Shown here one piece after another: positions 9,141 to 17,405 of a DNA stretch of 64,000 nucleotides (positions within the stretch are counted from its first letter, which is position 1; each line of letters begins with the position of its first letter). A model generated the notes under the pieces. The model made no database searches and was not told the origin of the DNA. It saw nothing but the letters and a program-made list of their open reading frames with translations. The stretch spans positions 124,001-188,000 of the forward strand of contig CAYUSP010000004.1 in assembly GCA_964447405.1 (NCBI GenBank). Reading direction: 5' to 3'. The stretch is from JALNZF01 sp964447405 (lineage in GTDB: Bacteria > Nitrospirota > UBA9217). The position numbers and the translations under genes were made by a program.

Positions 9141-11363
9141 TCAATATCCATTTGTCGTAAATTTCAAAAGCGTGACACCTGAGATGAATCCATTGGTGAA
9201 CGTGCCCGCCGAGATCAGACTGCCATGGCCCTGGTAGCTCCCGATGTTCGGCGTGTACAGACAGGTCTCACCCGATTCGCACAAGCCGTTGTCATTCCCG
9301 ATACCGTCGCCGATGATCTCGACTGCATTGCGCAGAACCTCAGAGAAGCAGGTGCTCGAGCTGCTGTTCCAGGCCGCACCCGAAATCGCAATGCATGCCG
9401 GCTGGTTCCCCGCGATCCACTTATGGGAGATGAAATCATTGCCTGCAGGCAGGGTGAGAACTCCTTTAATCATCGTGTCCGCGGACTTCAGGCTCCAGTC
9501 CCATATACGACAGTTGCCGGATGTAACGCATCTGCCCTGCTGGTCAACATTGGGGAATGCACCGCCGTCCTTGCCCCAGCTCCGATAAGTGTTCTCGAAT
9601 GAGTTCCAATCCAGTAAGACTCCAACATCCCGAAGACCGTTTATATCGCTTGCATTTGCCGAGTCATTCGTCGTCACTTTGGCAACAAATGACGCACCCA
9701 AACTAATGCCCGTTGAAACACTAGCGTTCGATATCGGCCCCTGAATTGCACAAGTTGCTCCCGTAAGTCCGGGATTGGTATTAACACCCGCGAATATGCA
9801 GGGAGAAGCGACGCTCGATGCAACTTTGAGCAGTCCCGTGAAATAGTTATTTGATGTAGTGTTGAGCAGAATCGTCGGGGTTACTACATTTTCCGCGGAT
9901 ACAAAATTGGCGATCGTATTGTCAGAGGAACTTTGTATATACAAGCCTCCTGCGATCCCGCCAGAACCGCTGTTCTCGCTCACCACATCAGCGATGAAGG
10001 TATTCGGCGAGTTATTTGTTTCCAACCCAGTGCTGCTATTATGGGACAGTGTTATAGAGACCAGCTTATTATTGGGACCATTGACAAATATCCCACTGCC
10101 GGCATTATTGCTACTCGTCATATTTACTAGTGTATTGCCAAAGCCATTGATAAATGCCCCCGATCCGTTATTCGATATGGTTATGTCGGCAAGGATGTTG
10201 TCTCCAGAAGCATTGAGCAATATGCCATTCCCGTTATTGTTTGCGGAACGCAGCCCCATCATCCTGTTGTTATTTGAACTGTTAAGCATAATGCCGACAG
10301 CTGCATTCTTGACCGCAATGTTCCTGAGTACCGAGAAATTGACCGTGTCCAGCAAAACGCCCCTACTGGCGAAAGCACCACCGTCAACAGCGCCTTCGAT
10401 CCAGACAAAGGTTTTTGTAATAACCGAAATCACGTCGCTCGTTGTCGCGGTCACCATCGAACCGGGCTTGATGACCAACCCGACCTTGTTCGCGTTTATT
10501 ACGTAGCTCAGGCTTGGATTCGAGTTTACCGTGTAGATCGTCCCCGCTGTCGAGAGATTGCCGCCGGAATTGTTCAGGATGACCGGGTTCGTCCACCAGA
10601 TTGCGGCTGACGTGCTGTTGTATGCGGTACCGCCATCATACACCGTGACCGCGTTCTGCTTCCATGCGGTGGTGGTGAAATCAATGAGGTCGGAGAGATA
10701 CTTCCCGCTGTTCAACGCTTTTGTCACCATTCTGACGGGATTCGTGCTTCCGTCGCAGGACCAGGCAAAGGCCCCGAGGCTGTCCGTTGCCGTGATGCCC
10801 GTGCAGCTCGTTTTGCCCACAACGGGTACGACGAGGTTCTCACCGCCGTGAATGCACGCGGTATATCCGCCAATCTCAGTACCGCTGCACGTTGTTGCGG
10901 TATTCGATGAGTTCACATAGTCATTCCAGTTGGGCGCGATAGAGTAGCGCGGCGCAAGCACCAGGGGATCCAGGGCAGGCGACTGCGTTGTGGCATTGGC
11001 AGTCGTCGAGTACGCGGATTCGCCAGCGCTGTTCGTTGCCTTGATGCGGTAATAGTAGAGCGTGGCAGAAGAAAGACCGGTGTCGGAGTAGGATGTGACG
11101 TTCGCAGCCGTGGTTGCCAGCAGAGCAAAGGTTGTTCCGTCGGTACCGCGTTCGAGTATAAAATTGTCTTCATTGCTCGATGCGTCCGTCCACGTGAGGT
11201 TAATGGCGCTGGTCGAGACCACCGTAGCCGCAAGGCCGGTCGGTGCTGCCGGCGCCGTCAATGCCGGCGCAGCGTCACCCCCACCCCCACCGCTGCTGCA
11301 AGCAAACAGGAGTATTGATCCAATCAGAATACCTATTGTAAAAGTGAACAAGCGAATCTTCAT
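9141..11363 (-). CDS. Lipoprotein with FN3 domain and right-handed beta-helix
   Basis: 740 residues. Lipobox LLFACSSGGGGGD near residue 22, then one fibronectin type III domain (about 35-125, NLTWTDASSNEDNFILERG). A long region of parallel beta-helix repeats follows (SNNGSGAFINGFGNTLVN, NNAGSGIFVNGPNNKLV and similar), as in PbH1/NosD-type carbohydrate-binding or lyase proteins. The C-terminal part has several cysteines. AGGAGGA precedes the ATG. No catalytic residues of a known polysaccharide lyase could be assigned, so enzyme or adhesin stays open. It is separated from the 6425 gene by 40 bases and belongs to the same minus-strand block. Confidence 0.85.
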   Translation of the reverse strand: MKIRLFTFTIGILIGSILLFACSSGGGGGDAAPALTAPAAPTGLAATVVSTSAINLTWTDASSNEDNFILERGTDGTTFALLATTAANVTSYSDTGLSSATLYYYRIKATNSAGESAYSTTANATTQSPALDPLVLAPRYSIAPNWNDYVNSSNTATTCSGTEIGGYTACIHGGENLVVPVVGKTSCTGITATDSLGAFAWSCDGSTNPVRMVTKALNSGKYLSDLIDFTTTAWKQNAVTVYDGGTAYNSTSAAIWWTNPVILNNSGGNLSTAGTIYTVNSNPSLSYVINANKVGLVIKPGSMVTATTSDVISVITKTFVWIEGAVDGGAFASRGVLLDTVNFSVLRNIAVKNAAVGIMLNSSNNNRMMGLRSANNNGNGILLNASGDNILADITISNNGSGAFINGFGNTLVNMTSSNNAGSGIFVNGPNNKLVSITLSHNSSTGLETNNSPNTFIADVVSENSGSGGIAGGLYIQSSSDNTIANFVSAENVVTPTILLNTTSNNYFTGLLKVASSVASPCIFAGVNTNPGLTGATCAIQGPISNASVSTGISLGASFVAKVTTNDSANASDINGLRDVGVLLDWNSFENTYRSWGKDGGAFPNVDQQGRCVTSGNCRIWDWSLKSADTMIKGVLTLPAGNDFISHKWIAGNQPACIAISGAAWNSSSSTCFSEVLRNAVEIIGDGIGNDNGLCESGETCLYTPNIGSYQGHGSLISAGTFTNGFISGVTLLKFTTNGY

Positions 11364-11474
11364 AATAGCGTCCTCCTCGCATTCCCGCGTAGTTACTACT
11401 TATCGGACTATAAATCACTTACAACAATGACACATCCCAAACAACACTATTATATTTGTAAAGACGCCACTTCT

Positions 11475-12803
11475 TTACTGAACCGTAAGGTCCCCTTCAT
11501 GGCTCAGCACCATGAACGAGCCGTTGTCGACACACTGCAACGCTATGGTATCATACTGCGCCCCGCTGATCGAACCGGCTGTCCCGGTTGAAGTGCGCGG
11601 CTCTGATGCATGGATCTGGCCGACATACACCCCTGCCACAAGCTTTGCTCCGTCCGCGGATAAGGCTATAGAGGTCCACTCTCTGTTCGACTCCCGCGAA
11701 GTCCAGCTCACGCCTGAATCCGTGGAAGTATATATCTGGCCTGCCATTACCACGGCAGCAAGCTTAGTACCATCCGCGGATGAGGCAACTGAGTTCCACC
11801 ATTTGTTGGATTCCCGGGCAATCCAGGTTATCCCTGAATCCGTGGATGTGTAGAGCTGGCCGTTCCAGGCCGCAGCTATAAGTTTTGTCCCGTCTGAGGA
11901 CGAGGCAACAGATTGCCACAAGAGGCTTGCCCCCTGCGCTGTCCAGGTTACACCCGAATCCGTGGATGTATATATCTGGCCACCTCTGGCCAGAGCAACA
12001 AGCTTGACCCCATCCGAGGACGAGGCAACAGAATACCAGTTTCTCGCCGAATCACGCGCCGTCCATGTCATGCCTGAATCAATAGAGGTGTAAATCTGGC
12101 CGAATGACATTGCTGCAACGAGCTTTGTCCCGTCTGACGATGATGCAACAGATCTGTAAAAATGGGCCGGACCGCTCGCTGTCCAGGTTATGCCTGAATC
12201 AACGGATGTGTATATATAGGTGGCGCCCACAGCCACGAGCTTTGTCCCGTCAGAGGAGGAGGCCACCGAAGTCCATTGTTGATTTGTTTCCCGCGCTGTC
12301 CAGGTAGCTCCTGAATCAACGGATGTGTAAAGCTGCTGCTCACACGCTGCCGCAACCAGCTTTATCCCGTCAGCGGATGACGCAACAGAGCACCACTGTC
12401 TGATTGGAGCCCGCGCGGTCCAGAGTGCGCCATAGGTATTGGGAAGGTTTTCCGTTACTACGGACTGCCCGGCGTTTTGTGCGATTTTCCAGCCTCCTGA
12501 ACCGAGGCCGGACACCTGCACAACATCGCCGACTGCGGGTGAGACGGGCATGGTGATGGTGACCTGCGAAACGCTGTTCGCCATATAGCCGGTATTGGAT
12601 ACTGCCTGGACCGATGTGCCCATGACCTCCACCCAGGTGACACCAGGTCCCGAAGGGCCGGTCGCACCGGTTGTGCCTGTCGAACCTGATATGCCGTCTT
12701 GTCCTGCCTGACCAGATGAGCCTTTACACCCTGCAATCGTTGCGGCCAGCAGCAGGAGCATGAACAGCAGTTCCATTACAGCTGAAGCTTGATTGTTCTT
12801 CAT
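11475..12803 (-). CDS. Lipoprotein with collagen-like linker and seven-repeat propeller
   Basis: 442 residues. Signal peptide ending in TIAGC, then a short collagen-like Gly-x-y stretch (GQAGQDGISGSTGTTGATG). Seven tandem repeats of about 39 residues follow, pattern TWTAR..W.SVASSSDGTKLVA...GQIYTS.DSG, resembling BNR/sortilin-type Asp-box propellers (SxDxGxTW). Seven copies fit one complete seven-bladed propeller. The repeats are visible in the DNA as 117-base units. Upstream gap to the next gene is 139 bases and downstream 111, wider than elsewhere in the block, so an internal promoter is possible, though none was clear. Substrate unknown. Confidence 0.85.
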   Translation of the reverse strand: MKNNQASAVMELLFMLLLLAATIAGCKGSSGQAGQDGISGSTGTTGATGPSGPGVTWVEVMGTSVQAVSNTGYMANSVSQVTITMPVSPAVGDVVQVSGLGSGGWKIAQNAGQSVVTENLPNTYGALWTARAPIRQWCSVASSADGIKLVAAACEQQLYTSVDSGATWTARETNQQWTSVASSSDGTKLVAVGATYIYTSVDSGITWTASGPAHFYRSVASSSDGTKLVAAMSFGQIYTSIDSGMTWTARDSARNWYSVASSSDGVKLVALARGGQIYTSTDSGVTWTAQGASLLWQSVASSSDGTKLIAAAWNGQLYTSTDSGITWIARESNKWWNSVASSADGTKLAAVVMAGQIYTSTDSGVSWTSRESNREWTSIALSADGAKLVAGVYVGQIHASEPRTSTGTAGSISGAQYDTIALQCVDNGSFMVLSHEGDLTVQ

Positions 12804-12942
12804 TCTTCTTCTCCAATCGCTGTGATCGAATCAGCACCGATCACCTTGCTAGGCATCTCTACCTCATCATCCCGGCAAGCTTTCTAAAGACCGGAAATCC
12901 CTAATATTTCGCGCTGCCTGAATATCATGGCCAGACAACACC

Positions 12943-15009
12943 TCACAGCTGGGTCGTGGCATTTGGCATTGTGAGGAACAGCGCCGGCGCATTCCATGTC
13001 TCGGTGCAGACGGTCGGCTTGGTGCCTGCCATGCCTATGCAGCTTCTTGACGCTGAGAACTTGTAATCAGCACCGAGCGACACACCGGTCGTGTTCACGC
13101 CAGTTTGTGCATATGCCCAGCTTGCGAACACCTGTTCGTTCCTTACCGTAACAGGATTGGTCGAAGTGTCGGTTTTTTTAAGATTCCCCTGCAGCGTGAT
13201 CATCGGCATCAAACCGCCGGAGTGATCAACCGGGAGCGCCAAAGCACCGCCCGTGTAAAGCAGACTGCCGTAGATCTTTGATAGAGCCAAAGGCGCGGCT
13301 GATCCGCTCCCGGTAAGCTCATAATTAGTGGTTGTGATGGACCAAGTGCCTGACAATGAATAGGTGCAGGGCCCCGGCACCTCAAGGACCATGACGCTGA
13401 TGAACTGCGGCGTATCCCCGGGTATATTGCGGTTAAAGTGAACATCGGAGGTCATCCGCACGGGGCAGGTGACATTGACCGTCGCGCCGGATCCGATTTC
13501 GGTATTTGACTGCGACTGGCTGATCGTCCCGACCCACTGCGTAAGCGGCAATGCATTGCTCTTGTGATCCCGCACGGTAACCAGAATATCACCGGACGAA
13601 CCGGGGCTGTCCATCGCTGCGGGCAGTTCTGCTATGATGCTGTGTTCTTTCCACTCAAGCCAGGGCCGGTCATTGCCGTTGACAGTGACTGTGCCCGCTT
13701 CGACGCCGAACTCACCGGACAATTCAAGTATCCACTTCCCCGCATACAGGGCACCCGATGCCGGCGTGTACACGACCGCCCGCTGGATGGTCGGCACCAG
13801 CTGACCCGTGCCTTGCAGGTTCAAGCCGCCACCGCCGGCTTCCCGGGCCTTGCCCTTGCTGGCCAGCCAGTCACGGACTTCCACATAGGGAAACGGCCGC
13901 TGCGGCGGGTTTTCAGGGAGATAGGCATTGGCGCCGAGCACCCGGTCGAAGAAGAGCTGCATGACATCGCTGGCGAATCCCGGGCTCACCTGCCCGTCCC
14001 AGCCCAGTATGGCGGAAGCGCCAGCGCCGGCCAGCCTGGCACGGAAATTCTGATACACCGCCTTGTCCGCGGCTTTAGTCAGGGTAGCATCGAGATACAG
14101 CTCGCACGTGTCCAGCACCACAAGACTGTTGCCCGTGAATGCCCAGTTGTTCTTTACGAACAGTTCTGTGATGGTCCAGAACGAGCCGGGCACGGAGATC
14201 TGCACGCCGTTCGTATCGCGGACCCTTACTCCGGACATGGCAAGTTCGCCAGCCCGGTACATGGCGCTCAGGCTCGTTGCATTGGCATTGAGCGGGTCAA
14301 AGGGGGCTATCTTTTCGCTCGTCATCACTCCATACGACTGAGTTCCTGGCTTTGTCATTACCGATCCGCCATGGGATGAAATAAAAAGCACCGATACATT
14401 TTTGATCGACATGAAGTCGGCAACAGTGCCGCGCAAACGGCTTGGCACATACGCTTTCTTTTGCAGCGCCGGTTCTATGGTGGCAAGGGAGCCTTCCGCT
14501 AGTAGGTCCACATCGATCAACACGGCCTTGTCACCCTGCGGTATCGGAGCGCGCATGGCAGCGCGACCGGTCCCGGCTCCCGCGCCTGCTGCCGGCAGAA
14601 CCGTGCCCGGAGGAACGATCTTCGTCACGAAATTTACCGGGTAACCGTCCTTGAACCTTGCCCAGACGGTCTTGTCTTCAGCTACCCCTGCATCCGCGAA
14701 TTCCGGAAGCGTTCGAATATAGGCAACCAGTGCCTGGTTGTCAGCATCGAGGGATCCCTTGTTGATGTTCCCCCAGGCAAGATTGACCTTGTCCAGCGCC
14801 GCTTTTCGCTCCGCAGGCGCCATGGATTCCAGCACAGCACTCATATCAGGCGCAACCTGGATAGTGACAATGCCCGTCGTCGTACCATTGCTCACGGTTG
14901 TGCCGCCGCCCGCGGCCGCAACAGGTTCTCCGCCTCCTCCGCTGCTGCAAGACGCAAGTATGAACGCAGAAACAATCAGCAACACCACATATCTAAGGTA
15001 CCGGTTCAT
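12943..15009 (-). CDS. Lipoprotein with caspase/CHAT-like cysteine protease domain
   Basis: 688 residues. Lipobox LASC at Cys 21 followed by SSGGGGE. Residues about 190-390 carry a His-Gly in LFISSHGG (H213) after a hydrophobic strand and an Asp-Thr-Cys in VVLDTCEL (C302) after another. This is the arrangement of the His/Cys dyad in clan CD proteases (caspase, CHAT, gingipain, clostripain). The C-terminal half is beta-rich and may bind or present substrate. It lies downstream of a clostripain-type protease and an OB-fold-like lipoprotein in the same orientation. Peptidase activity is inferred from the dyad alone; an inactive homologue is possible. Confidence 0.75.
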   Translation of the reverse strand: MNRYLRYVVLLIVSAFILASCSSGGGGEPVAAAGGGTTVSNGTTTGIVTIQVAPDMSAVLESMAPAERKAALDKVNLAWGNINKGSLDADNQALVAYIRTLPEFADAGVAEDKTVWARFKDGYPVNFVTKIVPPGTVLPAAGAGAGTGRAAMRAPIPQGDKAVLIDVDLLAEGSLATIEPALQKKAYVPSRLRGTVADFMSIKNVSVLFISSHGGSVMTKPGTQSYGVMTSEKIAPFDPLNANATSLSAMYRAGELAMSGVRVRDTNGVQISVPGSFWTITELFVKNNWAFTGNSLVVLDTCELYLDATLTKAADKAVYQNFRARLAGAGASAILGWDGQVSPGFASDVMQLFFDRVLGANAYLPENPPQRPFPYVEVRDWLASKGKAREAGGGGLNLQGTGQLVPTIQRAVVYTPASGALYAGKWILELSGEFGVEAGTVTVNGNDRPWLEWKEHSIIAELPAAMDSPGSSGDILVTVRDHKSNALPLTQWVGTISQSQSNTEIGSGATVNVTCPVRMTSDVHFNRNIPGDTPQFISVMVLEVPGPCTYSLSGTWSITTTNYELTGSGSAAPLALSKIYGSLLYTGGALALPVDHSGGLMPMITLQGNLKKTDTSTNPVTVRNEQVFASWAYAQTGVNTTGVSLGADYKFSASRSCIGMAGTKPTVCTETWNAPALFLTMPNATTQL

Positions 15010-15086
15010 AGTGATTCCTCTTTTCTATTGCCTTGCCAGGCAATCACGACAATTTTCTTGACCAATCTGCAGCAAATCGGCAGCAA

Positions 15087-15515
15087 TCATTTTTTCAGAA
15101 CAATCGGCAGGACCGCCTGAATAGTCGGCCCGCCTTTTTTATTAACCAAAACACGGCCAATTACCTGGATGCTCTCGCCCTTGGGTGTTGCAGGCGAAAC
15201 AGCATCCGGGAGACGGCCGGTAACATAGACGCACCCGGAATCATCCTGTAAGACCCAGTCGCTTCGGGTGAGCATGACGGACGAGGCGCAGCCGCCCTTC
15301 CAGCCAAGAAAAACACCCTGCAGCCTGACCTCTTTGCCCTCATAGTCTGCGGGCGCGTCAATGATCTGTTTGATCGGTATGACCGCCCCGTCTTTTTTAA
15401 CATTCTCGCCATCCCTATTCACTGACGAGCCAGCGATGTTCACACTCGTGCATGCCATGACGAGAAACAACGCAATTATCGCAATCTCAAACATCTGTTT
15501 GTTCTTCGGTCCCAT
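15087..15515 (-). CDS. Small lipoprotein with OB-fold-like domain
   Basis: 142 residues from the ATG at 15515. A longer frame would start inside the upstream protease gene; the chosen start lies 17 bases after that gene's stop and opens a lipoprotein signal (LFLVMACTS). The mature part (PIKQIIDAPADYEGKEVRL, WVLQDDSGCVYVTG, VIGRVLVNKKG) has the strand order and DD-SG-YV motif of OB-fold nucleic-acid-binding-like or tOB domains often found in periplasmic lipoproteins. It sits between two putative cysteine proteases and may be an accessory or inhibitor, but nothing in the sequence proves that. Confidence 0.72.
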   Translation of the reverse strand: MGPKNKQMFEIAIIALFLVMACTSVNIAGSSVNRDGENVKKDGAVIPIKQIIDAPADYEGKEVRLQGVFLGWKGGCASSVMLTRSDWVLQDDSGCVYVTGRLPDAVSPATPKGESIQVIGRVLVNKKGGPTIQAVLPIVLKK

Positions 15516-15532
15516 TACTTTTCCCTTTCTGC

Positions 15533-17374
15533 TTACTGGGTAATTCCCTGCAGCACCCCGCCCCTCTGGTTCCGGAAGATGAACTGGCTGTTCCGGGTAT
15601 GGATCGGAAGATCTATACTGGTCAGCAAAACTCCTTCGGTAAAGAGCCTTGTGGTAAATCCAGGAACCCACCAGTCAGAATAGGTGTTAAAACATGCAAG
15701 GTTAGTACAGGGATTCGGAGTCGGTATCTTATTCGAAAGATCAAGGAGCACCGCAGGCCAAGGTTCGGTCCAGGTGCCATTCACCGTAACCGGGTCCTGG
15801 AACTTTATATGCACCGCTGCCTGCGTACAGGTGGGGCTGCTTGCGTAATAATTCGCAAGGAAGTAATAGTCTCCCTTGATCACCTGTGCGTTGGCAATAT
15901 AAAATTCCTCTGATTTACCTGCCTGGCTCGACTCCTGCGAGAAGAAGCCGTTCGGCGAGGTCTGGCCCATCCAGGGAGAATAAACCTTACCGCCGCCCGA
16001 ACCATCGGGCTCGAATATATAGAGATCGAGGTCAGCATCGCAGGCAGAGCCATTGGGCTTGGTCCAGGAGAGGTAGAGCGCGAAATCGCCAACACCGTAG
16101 GTCAGCAAGGGTGTGGCGCCGAGCAGATTTTCAATATAGGAGCCCCAGGTACCGCCTGCTGAAGCACGGGTCGTGAGATTGCATTTCAGTTTTCCGTAAT
16201 CCGTGATGTCTGATGCGCTTGTTTCCGTTGCCTGGGGCAGATAGATCGCAAGCCCATGGGATTTCGCAACACCGGCACCCGTATATTTGCTGTTAATGAC
16301 CACGCTGCCCAGGAGCGTCACGATCTCGCCGCAGATCGTTTTTGCGGACCCGGAAACCATGTTCGCATTTACGTAGGAGCAGAAGTCATACAAATCGTGA
16401 TTTGCCGGATAGGCATATTTCTGCGTGTTCAACTGCGCTGCCTGCACCACGGTTTTGGTGGACGCGTCCGCGGTCAGGGCCTGGGAAAGGGCAATGATCT
16501 TCGTGTCCAGTGCCGCGAGCTGCGCCATATCAATCGCGGATTTCGTGGTCTCTTCCCGCGTATTGGGAACGTAAAATTCGTTGAACTTGTCAACGATAAT
16601 ACTTGAAAGGGTCCTGGCTGACATTGTTGGGTTAGCGGTGAGCGCGGCAAGGATCGGCTGATACGGATCCCCCGTGCCCGGTTCTGTGTGCTCGGAAAAA
16701 GCCATATAGTCAGTCAGGCCCTTGAACTCGTAAGCCACCTCATACATTGCCATGAGGCAAGCGTCAAAATTGATGATGTCAAAATGAACGCCCGAATCCG
16801 CTACAGCCTTTGCCAGGTTCGGCAGGCTCATGAGCGCCCCGCTGCTCGCAGCCGATTCATCGGTCACCGCCCCTTTCAGCGGGCTCGTTAGTTTTTTCGC
16901 TTTCCAGCCCGCGCCGTGGTCCCAGATGACCAGAGCGTAATGCTGCGCCGGATAGTTCGTTTTCGCCCAGGTGATGAAAGCTGTCAAGGTGGCGGGATTG
17001 GCCATGTCAACATTCCCGATGAGTGTGCCGGCGCTCAGGTTCGGCGCATTGGGATTATGGTCGTTCTCCACATAGACCCTGCCTGTTTCCGACGTCAGCC
17101 CGGTTATCCCTGTTGTATATCTCGGGCTGAACTCCGCCTGCACGACAATGGCAACGCCGGCCGAGGAGCCGACCAGTTCCATATCATTCAGGTTGTACAA
17201 GCCTCCGTCGGAAAGATTGTTATCCGCGCCCATGTAGACCATGTAGGTCCATTGCCGCGTGCCGGTATAGGTTGTACCACTGTTTGCGCCGTCGCTGCTT
17301 CCGCTGCTGCTGCAGGAGGCAAGCAAGGCAACGATTGCTATGAGCATTGCGTAAGTTCTCAGTTTCGTTATCAT
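15533..17374 (-). CDS. Clostripain-family (C11) cysteine peptidase lipoprotein
   Basis: 613 residues. Lipobox LASC (Cys 21). The peptidase domain starts at WTYMVYMGADNNL, typical of C11, with the catalytic His in VIWDHGAGW (H153) and the catalytic Cys in NFDACLMAM (C206), followed by YMAFSEHTEPGTGDPY. Family members cleave after basic residues and are often self-processed. A C-terminal region from about 420 (FALYLSWTKPNGSACDADLDLYI) looks like a beta-sandwich pre-peptidase C-terminal-type domain. The lipoprotein signal places it on the periplasmic or outer face. The next gene begins 17 bases after the stop, so co-transcription is likely. Confidence 0.9.
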   Translation of the reverse strand: MITKLRTYAMLIAIVALLASCSSSGSSDGANSGTTYTGTRQWTYMVYMGADNNLSDGGLYNLNDMELVGSSAGVAIVVQAEFSPRYTTGITGLTSETGRVYVENDHNPNAPNLSAGTLIGNVDMANPATLTAFITWAKTNYPAQHYALVIWDHGAGWKAKKLTSPLKGAVTDESAASSGALMSLPNLAKAVADSGVHFDIINFDACLMAMYEVAYEFKGLTDYMAFSEHTEPGTGDPYQPILAALTANPTMSARTLSSIIVDKFNEFYVPNTREETTKSAIDMAQLAALDTKIIALSQALTADASTKTVVQAAQLNTQKYAYPANHDLYDFCSYVNANMVSGSAKTICGEIVTLLGSVVINSKYTGAGVAKSHGLAIYLPQATETSASDITDYGKLKCNLTTRASAGGTWGSYIENLLGATPLLTYGVGDFALYLSWTKPNGSACDADLDLYIFEPDGSGGGKVYSPWMGQTSPNGFFSQESSQAGKSEEFYIANAQVIKGDYYFLANYYASSPTCTQAAVHIKFQDPVTVNGTWTEPWPAVLLDLSNKIPTPNPCTNLACFNTYSDWWVPGFTTRLFTEGVLLTSIDLPIHTRNSQFIFRNQRGGVLQGITQ

Positions 17375-17405
17375 GTTCTTATCCCTTTCTTCCCTGCATA
17401 TTGTT

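Noticed and set aside
6425..12803. Regularly spaced repeats like a CRISPR array
   Set aside because: The repeats are 117-150 bases, coding, and degenerate; they are propeller blades.
13564..14379. 271-codon plus-strand frame
   Set aside because: Opposite the caspase-like lipoprotein; composition is that of a reverse complement.
15516..15671. N-terminal extension of the OB-like lipoprotein
   Set aside because: It lies in the 3' end of the C11 peptidase gene and hides the signal peptide.
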